DNA from: Verrucomicrobiaceae bacterium
GTDB lineage: Bacteria > Verrucomicrobiota > Verrucomicrobiia > Verrucomicrobiales > Verrucomicrobiaceae
Assembly: GCA_016713245.1 (NCBI GenBank)
Contig: JADJPM010000004.1
Span: 3,534,001-3,598,000 of the forward strand
Direction: 5' to 3'
Length of the DNA: 64,000 bases
In this document: positions 15,879 through 24,492 of the stretch, piece by piece
Numbering within the stretch: position 1 is the first letter of the stretch
Layout: each line of letters starts with the position of its first letter
The notes under the pieces: generated by a model
Told to the model about the DNA's origin: nothing
The model's input: only the letters and a program-made list of their open reading frames with translations
The model's database searches: none
Translations under genes and position numbers: made by a program

Positions 15879-17885
15879 TCACGGCGTGGCGATGCTGGCG
15901 CTGGTCCTCACATTCCGCGTGGGCGCGTAGGTGTAACCTGAAAGCGTGATGCCAGTGACGGTGAACGTGAAGGTGCCGCGTTTCCTGGTGCGGGTGGAGG
16001 CAAAGGAGATGGTGCCGCTGCGGCTCGTGGTGCCGGAAACGGTCCCGCTGGCGAGGCCACTCCAGGTGCCGGTGACTCGGGCATTGCGCACGAGAGCACC
16101 GCTTTGATCCCGCACCGTGACGGTGCTGGTGGCGGCATAGCCCTGACGCGTGCTGCTGAGGGTCAAGGCGAGATTGCCCACATAGATGACCTTGCTGGTG
16201 CTGGCTTGGACGATGATCGTGACGGTGGCGGCCACGGAGGAGAGGCCGGAATTGTCCACCACGACGAGCGAGGCGGTGTAGGTGCCTGGGTTGGCGTAGG
16301 TCTTCACCGGGTTGGCCACGTTTGAGGTGCTGCCATCGCCAAAATCCCAGTCGTAGGCGGCAATGGTGCCATCGGGATCATAACTGCCGGTGCTGGAGAA
16401 GCTCACTGCGAGCGGTGCAGTCCCAGTCGTGGGCGTGGTGGCCTGGGCGACGGCGATGGGCGCGACGCCGGTCACCGGGACAACGGTGCCAGTGAGGCTG
16501 AACTGGCCGAGGCTGCCGTAGTCATCGTAAGCGGTGAGCGGGCTGCCAGTGCCCACGCCATCCACCGCGAGGTAGTAGGTGCCCTGGGTGAGCGTGGTGC
16601 TGAGCGAGGCATTCAGTGTGGCCGGATTCGCTGAGGTGATGAGGTTTCCGAGGCCGTCGTAAAGGGCGAGTTGCAGGTCGAGGTTCGGCGAAGGGGCGGC
16701 GGGCGTCGCTGTGAAGCTCACCGGGCCTGCGCCGGTGCGGAAGGAGAACAGATCCGCATCTGCCCGGCGCTCGATGATGCCGCTGGCGCTCAGGGTGCTG
16801 CCGGTGAGCGGCGTGGCGTTCAGGATGCTGTCTCCATGCGCATCGGTGCGGTAACCGGTGATGCCCGCGATGATGGCCGTGTCGTCCTGGAGGTTGTTTG
16901 CCAAGGGGTAATCACCCTTGCTCCATTGGCTGACCTCCTGGTAGTAGCCCACACCCATGATGGGAGCCCAGTTGGCATGGCCAGTGTAGTAGCCGACGGC
17001 TGCCGTGGTGCCACTCGCCACTTGGCCGTCGTGACTGAGATTGAAGGTGTGGCCCGCCTCATGGCTGACGGCCTCCGCCGTGTATTTGGCGCTGCCATTG
17101 CCGAGCTGAGCAGTGAAGACGAAGCAAGGCGTGTCGGAGTTCCAGGTGAAGGAATTCAAATACGCCACGCCACCGGCACCGGCTCCATACCAGTCGTAGC
17201 TGCTGCCACCAATGCACACGCGGACGCCGAATTGCGCATCCGTGCTGGTCGTTTTGCGCAGCGCCTCCACACCGGGGTCCTGCGTGGTCACATCCACATC
17301 GAAGGGGGCATAGTCTTCCGCCACGCGCTGCCAGATGGAGTAGATATTGTCGAGCTCCGCCTGCGAAAAGGTGGTGCTGACGGTGGTGTCGTTCGAGTAG
17401 GGCGGCGTCACAATGACCGCTCCGGCGGCGAAGGCGGAGTTCCATGAGGTGCCGGTCGTGGTGTGGCCGTCAAAGTCGAGGTAGATGACCTTCGCAGCCC
17501 CGGGCTTGCTGTGCAGGGCAAAGGTCTCGGTGGAGGTCAAAGCGGCTGCCGTGCCAGTGCCGGAGGCGGTGGTGGCCTGGGCGATGACGTTTTGCAGGGG
17601 CAGCAGCCCTTCGCAGACAAAGTGAAGGCGTCCCTGGCGGTCAGAGCGCAGCGTTTTTTCCTGCGCACAGAGCTTCACGAAGTCCGTCGCGCTCCGGTCA
17701 TACCACGCGGCCACTTGGGTGAGCTTCGCCCCGAGTAGCGCAGGGATTTCCTGGGAGCGCCCGTGTCGGGGGAGATTCTGCTGCGGGAAGGCTTCGCCTC
17801 GGCGGTTCGTCTGAGCCTGGAGGGTGGCGGAGGCGATCAGGACAGCCGCGAGCCCGATCGAGTGGGTGAAGGTAGGGAGGCGCAT
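15879..17885 (-). CDS. Secreted metzincin-like zinc protease with PKD domain
   Basis: A 668-residue exported protein with a signal peptide at residues 1-24. The protease domain (about 130-400) contains HEAGHTFNLSHDG at 275-287, the zinc-ligand pattern of metzincins, and a possible Met-turn (NWAPIMGVGYY). The glycine normally found at position 8 of HExxHxxGxxH is Asn here. A bacterial pre-peptidase-type beta-sandwich follows (about 385-445, ASGIIERRADADLFSFRTG). Next is a PKD domain (about 455-545, SYDPDGTIAAYDWDFGDGST) and a C-terminal beta-rich domain (to 668) that may help anchoring. Inference: degradation of extracellular protein or polymer-bound protein. Start 17885 was chosen from the signal peptide. 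Confidence 0.85.
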   Translation of the reverse strand: MRLPTFTHSIGLAAVLIASATLQAQTNRRGEAFPQQNLPRHGRSQEIPALLGAKLTQVAAWYDRSATDFVKLCAQEKTLRSDRQGRLHFVCEGLLPLQNVIAQATTASGTGTAAALTSTETFALHSKPGAAKVIYLDFDGHTTTGTSWNSAFAAGAVIVTPPYSNDTTVSTTFSQAELDNIYSIWQRVAEDYAPFDVDVTTQDPGVEALRKTTSTDAQFGVRVCIGGSSYDWYGAGAGGVAYLNSFTWNSDTPCFVFTAQLGNGSAKYTAEAVSHEAGHTFNLSHDGQVASGTTAAVGYYTGHANWAPIMGVGYYQEVSQWSKGDYPLANNLQDDTAIIAGITGYRTDAHGDSILNATPLTGSTLSASGIIERRADADLFSFRTGAGPVSFTATPAAPSPNLDLQLALYDGLGNLITSANPATLNASLSTTLTQGTYYLAVDGVGTGSPLTAYDDYGSLGQFSLTGTVVPVTGVAPIAVAQATTPTTGTAPLAVSFSSTGSYDPDGTIAAYDWDFGDGSTSNVANPVKTYANPGTYTASLVVVDNSGLSSVAATVTIIVQASTSKVIYVGNLALTLSSTRQGYAATSTVTVRDQSGALVRNARVTGTWSGLASGTVSGTTSRSGTISFASTRTRKRGTFTFTVTGITLSGYTYAPTRNVRTSASIATP

Positions 17886-18067
17886 GGTGTAGCGGGCGTT
17901 GTTGGCCCATTTTTCTATAATTACCATAAAATACCTTTCTTGGTCAATGTTTTCGGCGACCTCCACCCGATTGAGGGCGTCGACCTCCCTTGCCCCGCCC
18001 GAAATTCCTTTCAACCCGTCGTTGCCGAAAGCGGATCGCTTCGCCTAAGTGTGCCATTCCTTCACTT

Positions 18068-19513
18068 ATGGACGACCAAGCCACCGTTCTCATCGTCGAT
18101 GATGAAAAGCACACCCGAGATGGCCTGCGCCTGTCGTTGGAGGATGATTTCGACTGCTACGTCGCCTCCAACGCGGCCGAGGCCATCGAGTACCTCCGCA
18201 ATGACCGCATCGATGTGATGCTCACCGATCTCCGTCTCGGCGAAGACGATGGCATGAAGCTCCTCGAAGCCGCTCTCGCCCTGCCCAAGGCACCCGTTTG
18301 CATCATGATGACGGCTTACGGCAGTGTGGATACCGCTGTGGAGGCCATGCGCCGGGGGGCCTACCACTTTGTCACCAAGCCGCTGAACCTCGACGAGGTG
18401 GAGCTTTTGATCAAACGAGCCCTCCGCAGCCGCACGCTGGAGCACGAAAACGTGGCACTGAAGCAGCAGGTGGAGCGGAAATTCTCCATCGAGGGCATTT
18501 TGGGCCAGGCAGAGGTCATGAAGCCCATCATGGATACCATCCAGCAGGTGGCCCCCTCCCGCGCCACCGTGCTTATCGAAGGTGAAAGCGGCACCGGCAA
18601 AGAACTCGTCGCCCGCGCCATCCACAACCTCAGCGGCCGCCCCAAGGCCAACATCGTGGCCGTGCATTGTGCGGCCCTTTCGCCGCAGATCCTCGAAAGC
18701 GAGCTCTTCGGCCACGAGAAAGGGTCCTTCACCGGAGCTCAGGAACGGCGAATCGGCCGCTTCGAGCAGGCCAATGGCGGCACGCTCTTCCTCGATGAGA
18801 TCGGCGAAATCGATGCCAGCACGCAGGTCAAACTCCTCCGAGCCCTCGGCGAACAAACCATCGAACGCGTCGGCAGTAGCAAGCCCATCTCCATCAACGT
18901 CCGCGTCATAGCCGCCACGAATCGCAACCTCGCCAAGATGGTCGAGGAAGGCAAATTCCGTGAGGACCTCTACTGGCGACTCCGCGTCGTTACGCTGCAC
19001 CTGCCGCCGCTGCGAGACCGGAAAAGTGACATCGCCGTGCTGGCCGATCACTTTTTGAAGGAGCTCGCCAAAGCCAACGGCAAGACCTACAAAGCTCTCG
19101 GCGATGACGCCCTGCCCGCGATGATGAAATACGACTGGCCGGGGAACATCCGCGAGCTGCGCAGCGCCATCGAGCACGGCGTGGTGATGAGCAACAGCAG
19201 CCGCGTGATGCTCAAACACCTCCCCGCCTATCTTTTGAACCCCGGCGGCCTTTGGGTGAGAAAAACGCCTGCTGCGGAAGCACCTCCCGAAGCCGCCCCG
19301 CAGGCCAAAAGTGATCTCGATGTCGAGGAAGCTGAGCATCAACTCATCCTCACCGCCCTTCAGCGCAGCGGAAACAACCGCACCGTGGCCGCCGAACTCC
19401 TCGGCATGAGCCGCCGCACCCTTCAGCGCAAACTCAAGGAGATGAACATGGTCCGCACCCACCGGCGCCGCATGAAGCCCGAGCTGGGTGGTTCGATAGG
19501 CGAAGGGCTCTAG
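18068..19513 (+). CDS. Sigma-54-dependent response regulator (NtrC/AtoC type)
   Basis: A 481-residue transcription activator. Receiver domain 5-120 with acidic pocket DD11-12, phospho-acceptor D54 (MLTDLRLGEDDG), and K104. AAA+ domain about 140-380 with Walker A GESGTGKE (172-179), the sigma-54 contact loop GSFTGA (219-224; Ser replaces the usual Ala at position 2), Walker B TLFLDE and the R-finger region. A Fis-type HTH at the C-terminus (NNRTVAAELLGMSRRTLQRKL) binds enhancers. The partner histidine kinase is not adjacent, so the signal is unknown. The start at 18068 is the first Met ahead of the receiver domain. Targets would need -24/-12 promoters. Confidence 0.95.
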   Translation: MDDQATVLIVDDEKHTRDGLRLSLEDDFDCYVASNAAEAIEYLRNDRIDVMLTDLRLGEDDGMKLLEAALALPKAPVCIMMTAYGSVDTAVEAMRRGAYHFVTKPLNLDEVELLIKRALRSRTLEHENVALKQQVERKFSIEGILGQAEVMKPIMDTIQQVAPSRATVLIEGESGTGKELVARAIHNLSGRPKANIVAVHCAALSPQILESELFGHEKGSFTGAQERRIGRFEQANGGTLFLDEIGEIDASTQVKLLRALGEQTIERVGSSKPISINVRVIAATNRNLAKMVEEGKFREDLYWRLRVVTLHLPPLRDRKSDIAVLADHFLKELAKANGKTYKALGDDALPAMMKYDWPGNIRELRSAIEHGVVMSNSSRVMLKHLPAYLLNPGGLWVRKTPAAEAPPEAAPQAKSDLDVEEAEHQLILTALQRSGNNRTVAAELLGMSRRTLQRKLKEMNMVRTHRRRMKPELGGSIGEGL

Positions 19514-19587
19514 TCAAACGTCAGACTGCCCCCGCCCGCTTTCTCCATTTGCACACACCCCCACGCCTCCCATGGTGCCACACCCCC

Positions 19588-20058
19588 ATGGCAAGCATTA
19601 CGAACGAAAAACTCCTCGCCCACACCCAGTGGCTTGATGGCGACAACAAAACCGGCCGCCGCCTCAATGAAACAGGCATGAATTTGGCCGGAGCCGTCCT
19701 CAACGACCTCAACCTCGCCAAAGCGCACTTCATCGGCACCACGATGACCAAGGCCAATCTGGCCGGCACTAACCTAAGCGAGGCCGATTTCAGCGGAGCG
19801 AACCTCGACAGTGTCAATTTCACCGGCGCAAACCTCAGCGCCGCCGATCTCGGCGGCGTCTCTCTGCGCAATGCAAACCTCACCGGAGCCAACTTTCGTG
19901 GTGCTGACCTCTCCGGGGCCAATCTCGAAGGCTCGAACCTCACCGAGGCGGACTTCACCGAGGCCGACCTCATCGCCGCGAACCTCAACCGCACCACGCA
20001 GACCGGCCTCATCATCACCGGAGCCAAACTGGCGGACACCCAAGGCCTGCGAGGCTGA
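19588..20058 (+). CDS. Pentapeptide-repeat protein
   Basis: A 156-residue protein. After a 35-residue lead, about 20 tandem pentapeptides A(D/N)LxX are visible (ANLAGTNLSEADFSGANLDS and onward), which fold as a right-handed quadrilateral beta-helix. No signal peptide is present with the start at 19588, so it is probably cytosolic. Such proteins can mimic DNA or act as scaffolds; nothing here indicates gyrase protection. The next gene follows after 12 bp. A second pentapeptide protein occurs at 59518-60042. Confidence 0.9.
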   Translation: MASITNEKLLAHTQWLDGDNKTGRRLNETGMNLAGAVLNDLNLAKAHFIGTTMTKANLAGTNLSEADFSGANLDSVNFTGANLSAADLGGVSLRNANLTGANFRGADLSGANLEGSNLTEADFTEADLIAANLNRTTQTGLIITGAKLADTQGLRG

Positions 20059-20070
20059 GCCTGAGCGCTT

Positions 20071-21096
20071 ATGAAGCCCTCCTGGTCCATCCGCCTTGTC
20101 CGATCGCTGTTTTTCGCGATGTCCGTCTTTGTCGGCATCGCCATCGCGCTCGGCATGGAGGAACCAGCTTGGGTGGGCGCTTTGCTGGGGCTTGCTTACA
20201 TGGGCATCCTCCTCGGACTCGACATCGTCTTTGCCCGCTTTTCGCTGCGTGATTTCTCCCACGCCACCGTCGGCCTCGCCATCGGGCTGTTTTGCGCCTG
20301 GCTGGTCACCCGCATCGGTGTCTTCCAGCTCGCCTACTTTCAAAATCAGCCCAATGCCGAGATGCTCCGCACCATCGTGGAGGTCTGCATCTACGGCTCG
20401 CTGGCCTTTCTCGGCATCAGCTTTGCACTGCGCAGTGATCGTGATCACTTTGCCTTCCTCATCCCTTTCGTGCGCTTTCGCCGCGAAGGCTCCGAAGGCG
20501 AACCTGTCGTGCTCGATCTCACCGTCGCCGGTGACAGCCGCGTGCTCCGCCTCCTCAGCACCGGCTTCCTCAGCGGCACCATCGTGGTGCCTCGATTCGT
20601 GCTCGATGAGCTTCAGCGCATGTCCGAATCCGAGGATCCCATCACGTCGCACAAAGGGAACCGCGGTCTGGAAATGATCGAAAAGCTCCGCGGGATGCCC
20701 GACGCACGCGTTTCCGTGCATGAGAACGCCGGTGGAGCCGATCTGCCCGTCGATGCCCGTCTCGTCTCGCTCGCTCGCGAGGTGAATGCCCGCCTCCTCA
20801 CCAATGATGAAGGCCTTGCCAAGGTCGCCCGCCTTCGCGGCATCACCGCCCTGAGCTTCCCTGAACTCACCGCTGCCCTCACCGTCGAGCTCGGCGTGGG
20901 AGATGAACTCACCCTCGCCCTCACCAAAACCGGCAAAGATAAACATCAAGCCGTCGGCTATCTCGACAACGGCACCATGATCGTCGTGAACCAAGCCGCT
21001 GCGCTCCTCGGCCAAACCGTGCAGGTCGTCGTCTGCGGTGCCCACAACACCACCGCAGGCCGCCTGATCTTCGCTGAACTCAAAGCCAAAGTTTGA
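20071..21096 (+). CDS. Membrane PIN/TRAM-domain protein (YacL-like)
   Basis: A 341-residue protein with four N-terminal hydrophobic segments (residues 10-125), a PIN nuclease domain (about 145-270) and a C-terminal TRAM domain (about 275-338). The first PIN acidic residue sits in VVLDLTVAGDSR, a Glu in FVLDELQRM, and further acidic residues in LLTNDEGLAKVA. The layout matches the YacL family, putative membrane-bound RNases. The usual LDTS at the first strand is changed to LDLT, but the Asp remains. It is closely preceded by the pentapeptide gene and meets the next gene tail to tail. Confidence 0.85.
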   Translation: MKPSWSIRLVRSLFFAMSVFVGIAIALGMEEPAWVGALLGLAYMGILLGLDIVFARFSLRDFSHATVGLAIGLFCAWLVTRIGVFQLAYFQNQPNAEMLRTIVEVCIYGSLAFLGISFALRSDRDHFAFLIPFVRFRREGSEGEPVVLDLTVAGDSRVLRLLSTGFLSGTIVVPRFVLDELQRMSESEDPITSHKGNRGLEMIEKLRGMPDARVSVHENAGGADLPVDARLVSLAREVNARLLTNDEGLAKVARLRGITALSFPELTAALTVELGVGDELTLALTKTGKDKHQAVGYLDNGTMIVVNQAAALLGQTVQVVVCGAHNTTAGRLIFAELKAKV

Positions 21097-21102
21097 GCAC
21101 CC

Positions 21103-22713
21103 TCAGCGTGCGCCTCGAATCACTGGCGCCAGCCACTTCGCCGTCTCATCGGCGATGACGTTGTAACCCGCCAGATTCGGGTGCCGGTCGCCGGCCCAAC
21201 CTGGAATGTGGCCGAAGAGGCCGTCGAGGCGGTTATCCATCACAACGACCTTCGGTTCGGTGCCCTCGGGCACGACGTAGGGTGTGGCGAGCGGACGGAG
21301 TTTCTCGGGGATCTTCGAAAGCGGAAAACGGCGGTAGTTCAGGCCGTCCGGGTTCTTCTTCAGCTCGGCGAGGTAGCGCGGGGCGATGTCGAAGAGCGTG
21401 AGCTTTTCCTCGGCGGCGATCTGCTTGATGAGGACATTGATGTCCTCGTGCAGATTGTCGAGCGCATAGGGAATGGCCGTCATGGGGATGAGCATGGCCT
21501 TCGGGTGGTCTTGGCGCAGGCGACCGAGCAACTCCCGAAAATCCTTCGGGAAGGCCGTTTTGAAGTCTTTGACCTTCGCGGCATCATTGAGCCCGTAGCG
21601 GATAAAGATGTAATCGGCCTGCGGCTTGGTTTTGACCGCCTTGTCGTAGCGGGTGTCGAGAAGTCGGCGGATGAACTCGCCGCTGACGCCTTCGTTGTAC
21701 ACATCACAGGGCGGCAAATCGCCCTCGGTGGCCAGTTTGACGCGGAGCATGTCTTCGAACTGCGGTTCGTCCGCAGCGTAGCGCTTTGGAAAACTCGCCT
21801 CGGTGGTGCTGTCGCCCAGCAGAATGATCTGGAGACGTTTTTTGCCCGCCGTGGCCTCGCTGAAGGCAAAGGGCTGGCCGCCGATGAGTTGATCCGAAGT
21901 AATCGTGGGGCAGATGAGACGCTCCACATGCTGCTTGAAGAGCTCCGTGCCGCGTGTGTGACTGACGAAAGGCCAGCGGGCGGGGTTGTACATCGTGTCG
22001 GTGAGGTCCCGCATGAGCACGACGTGCTTGCCGTTCTTCGCCATCTGCCGCAGGCCAAAGGGGCGGCCGCTCACGCACATGTTGAAATGCACGCCCATGA
22101 GGATGACGTTGTCGATGTTTCGCGCCTCAAGGAGGTTCCAAATCTCAACGCCACTGTCGCTGATGGCGTCCTTTTCCTGGTCGATGCGCAGCAGGTCGAT
22201 CTGTTTCGTCCAGGGCGCTTTGGGATTGAGTCCCTTGGCTTCGAGTTCCTTCGCCCACGCCGCATGCTCGACGGGATCATCGTCTTCGCCGCCATCGCTT
22301 TGATCCAGTGGATACACCGCCATCTCCTCGGTAGCGATTTGTTTGCACCACTCGCCGATCTTGTCCGGCAAACGTGCTGCGGATGGCGCGGTCATGGCCC
22401 GTTCTCGGGCGGGTGTGCCTTCGTAAGGCTTCATGCAGGAGCTCGGTGCATGAATGATCAGCACGCCAGCGGCGCGGGCCTTTTCGAGCACTTCGTTCAT
22501 TCGCGGAGCCATCTCAACCTCGCGAGTGACCGCATTTTTGCAGTGATGCAGGTCCCACATGTCACACGCGATGATGGCTGTGCGAGAAGCCAACCATTGC
22601 TCCTTCACCAGCACAGCCCTGCCCTTGGGAGAGCGGGATTGCAGGGTGAGCAAAAGCGGTGCTTCAGCCGCAAAGCTGGCCACAGCGAGAAAGAGAAAGG
22701 CGATGAGACGCAT
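21103..22713 (-). CDS. Exported isochorismatase-like / SGNH hydrolase fusion
   Basis: A 536-residue protein with a signal peptide (MRLIAFLFLAVASFAAEA). Domain 1 (about 40-290) is a cysteine-hydrolase/isochorismatase fold: the Asp of IIACDMWDLHHC and the catalytic Cys in LMGVHFNMCVSGRP are visible. Domain 2 (about 300-535) is an SGNH/GDSL esterase: IILLGDSTTE (block I, Ser), GLND (block III, Asn), and GDRHPNLAGY (block V, Asp-His). Single-domain versions of both folds are common secreted enzymes in this phylum. Substrates are unknown; the pairing suggests sequential hydrolysis of an acylated or amidated polymer. It is divergent from the GH10 gene. Confidence 0.85.
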   Translation of the reverse strand: MRLIAFLFLAVASFAAEAPLLLTLQSRSPKGRAVLVKEQWLASRTAIIACDMWDLHHCKNAVTREVEMAPRMNEVLEKARAAGVLIIHAPSSCMKPYEGTPARERAMTAPSAARLPDKIGEWCKQIATEEMAVYPLDQSDGGEDDDPVEHAAWAKELEAKGLNPKAPWTKQIDLLRIDQEKDAISDSGVEIWNLLEARNIDNVILMGVHFNMCVSGRPFGLRQMAKNGKHVVLMRDLTDTMYNPARWPFVSHTRGTELFKQHVERLICPTITSDQLIGGQPFAFSEATAGKKRLQIILLGDSTTEASFPKRYAADEPQFEDMLRVKLATEGDLPPCDVYNEGVSGEFIRRLLDTRYDKAVKTKPQADYIFIRYGLNDAAKVKDFKTAFPKDFRELLGRLRQDHPKAMLIPMTAIPYALDNLHEDINVLIKQIAAEEKLTLFDIAPRYLAELKKNPDGLNYRRFPLSKIPEKLRPLATPYVVPEGTEPKVVVMDNRLDGLFGHIPGWAGDRHPNLAGYNVIADETAKWLAPVIRGAR

Positions 22714-22780
22714 GCAAACTATACGCCGTCAGCACCTTGTCATTTGTCAGCAACAACAAAACAAGCCACAGAAGTTCGTC

Positions 22781-24490
22781 ATGAAGTTCCTGATACTGTC
22801 GCTCTTTGTTTCCTCAGCCTTAGCTCTCGACCTGCCACAGGGAGGCGTGGATGTGCGTGGCGATGCGGCTTTGCAGGCCAGTGCATCGGTGGCAGTGGGC
22901 AAAGTGGAGCCGTTGGAGATCGGTAAACGCATCACGATCGCGAAGGCCGAACCGGCAAAGGCTTTTGCGGCACAGTTCAGGGCTCCGGTTGAGACTGAGG
23001 TCACGAAGAAAGAGCGGGTGCTGGCCATCATCAAAGCGCGGGTCGTGGGCGAGGAGGAGTCGGGTGAGGTGCTGGCGAAGCTTCAGCTCCGAGGTGCGCC
23101 TTACACTTCGTTTGGTCCGACGATTGGCGTGGGTATTCATCGCGAGTGGACGGAGCAGCCGGTGGTGTTTGTGGCGGAGAATGCGGTGCCTGCGGATAAA
23201 GCAGGGATCGTCCTGCTGTGCGGTCACAAGGAGCAAAGCATTGAGGTCGAGAGCATCCGCGTGCTGAAGTATCCGGCGACGATGGATCTGGTCTTGTTTC
23301 CGAGGGCGAAGCTCATCAAGCGCACTTACGTGGGCCGCGAACCGGATGCGCCGTGGCGAAAAGCGGCGCTGGAACGCATCGAGCAGCATCGGAAGCAGGA
23401 TTTATCGATGATTGTGAAGGGCGAGGACGGCCAGCCACTGGTTGAGACGGAGGTCAAACTCTCGCTGCGGCGTCATGCCTTCGGTTTCGGCTCCGCCGTA
23501 GTGGCGAAGCGTTTCAGCAGCGAAGGCGAGGACGACCGTCGCTACCGAGACATCGTCGATAAGCTCTTCAGCATCGTCGTTTTCGAAAACGACCTCAAAG
23601 ACGGCAACTGGGGACCTGACTTCAAGGACGACCAAAAAGCCAAACGCAACGCGGAACTGGATGCGGCCTTCAACTGGCTCGCCGAACGACACATCCCAGT
23701 GCGCGGGCATTACCTCATGCAGGTGGCCACGCCCTTCAATCTGCATGACATCAAAGACAATGAAGTGATCCGCCAGCGCACGCTCGACAGCGTGAAGGAG
23801 CGCATGGCCTTTGTGAAGGATCGCGTCGTCGAGTGGGATGTGATCAATCACCCCATCGCCTGGGGCGGTGCGGACATGCTGAACAAGCGTCCCGGCCTCG
23901 GAACGCTCGACCGCGAAGTCTTCACTCTGGCACGCTCGCTGACGAAGCTGCCCTTTTTCATCAACGAGGATCAGGTCTTCCGTCCCGGTCCGCAGTGCGA
24001 TGACACCTTCACCTACATCGAGAAGCTGAACGCCGATGGATTCAAGGTCGCAGGCCTCGGCAATCAGGCGCACTTCCATGAGAGCTACCTGCCCTCGCCG
24101 GAGCATCTGCTGGCCGTGACGGATCAGTTTGCGAAGATCGTGCCGCATCAAAGCATCACCGAATACGACATCGTGACCACCGAGGACGAGGAACTGGCCG
24201 CCGACTACACGCGGGATGTGCTCATCGCCGTCTTCAGCCATCCGGCCTACACGAGTTTTCTGCTGTGGGGCTTCTGGGAAGGCTCGCACTGGAAGGCAGA
24301 GGCCGCTTCGTGGTCGAAAGACTGGTCGATCCGGCCTCGCGGCGAAGTTTTGCAGGAATGGATCGGCCGGAAGTGGCACACGGAGGTCACGGTGAAGACC
24401 GATGCGAAGGGCAAAGTCTCGTGGCGTGGTTTCCCCGGCTGGTATGAGGTCACGGCGCAAGGCCGCACGAGCTTGGTGAAGCCGGAATGA
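22781..24490 (+). CDS. Secreted GH10-like protein lacking the usual acid/base Glu
   Basis: A 569-residue exported protein (signal MKFLILSLFVSSALA). Residues 20-175 form a beta-sandwich, carbohydrate-binding-like domain. Residues 195-530 follow the glycoside hydrolase 10 barrel: FGFGSAV, ERHIPVRGHYL, EWDVIN, and the nucleophile strand SITEYD with E461. In typical xylanases the fourth strand reads WDVVNE, where Glu is the acid/base; here codon 357 encodes His (EWDVINHPIAW). The enzyme may use another acid, have altered chemistry, or only bind glycan. The frame is open further upstream, but the signal peptide fixes the start at 22781. Confidence 0.85.
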   Translation: MKFLILSLFVSSALALDLPQGGVDVRGDAALQASASVAVGKVEPLEIGKRITIAKAEPAKAFAAQFRAPVETEVTKKERVLAIIKARVVGEEESGEVLAKLQLRGAPYTSFGPTIGVGIHREWTEQPVVFVAENAVPADKAGIVLLCGHKEQSIEVESIRVLKYPATMDLVLFPRAKLIKRTYVGREPDAPWRKAALERIEQHRKQDLSMIVKGEDGQPLVETEVKLSLRRHAFGFGSAVVAKRFSSEGEDDRRYRDIVDKLFSIVVFENDLKDGNWGPDFKDDQKAKRNAELDAAFNWLAERHIPVRGHYLMQVATPFNLHDIKDNEVIRQRTLDSVKERMAFVKDRVVEWDVINHPIAWGGADMLNKRPGLGTLDREVFTLARSLTKLPFFINEDQVFRPGPQCDDTFTYIEKLNADGFKVAGLGNQAHFHESYLPSPEHLLAVTDQFAKIVPHQSITEYDIVTTEDEELAADYTRDVLIAVFSHPAYTSFLLWGFWEGSHWKAEAASWSKDWSIRPRGEVLQEWIGRKWHTEVTVKTDAKGKVSWRGFPGWYEVTAQGRTSLVKPE

Positions 24491-24492
24491 GA

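Noticed and set aside
14211..15941. Long 576-codon plus-strand frame opposite cobA-hemD
   Set aside because: It is a mirror frame of a high-GC gene; the minus strand encodes clear CobA and HemD motifs, and the plus product has no domain.
19588..20058. Qnr-like gyrase-protecting pentapeptide protein
   Set aside because: The pentapeptide fold alone is not specific; Qnr loops and dimer tail are not recognisable.
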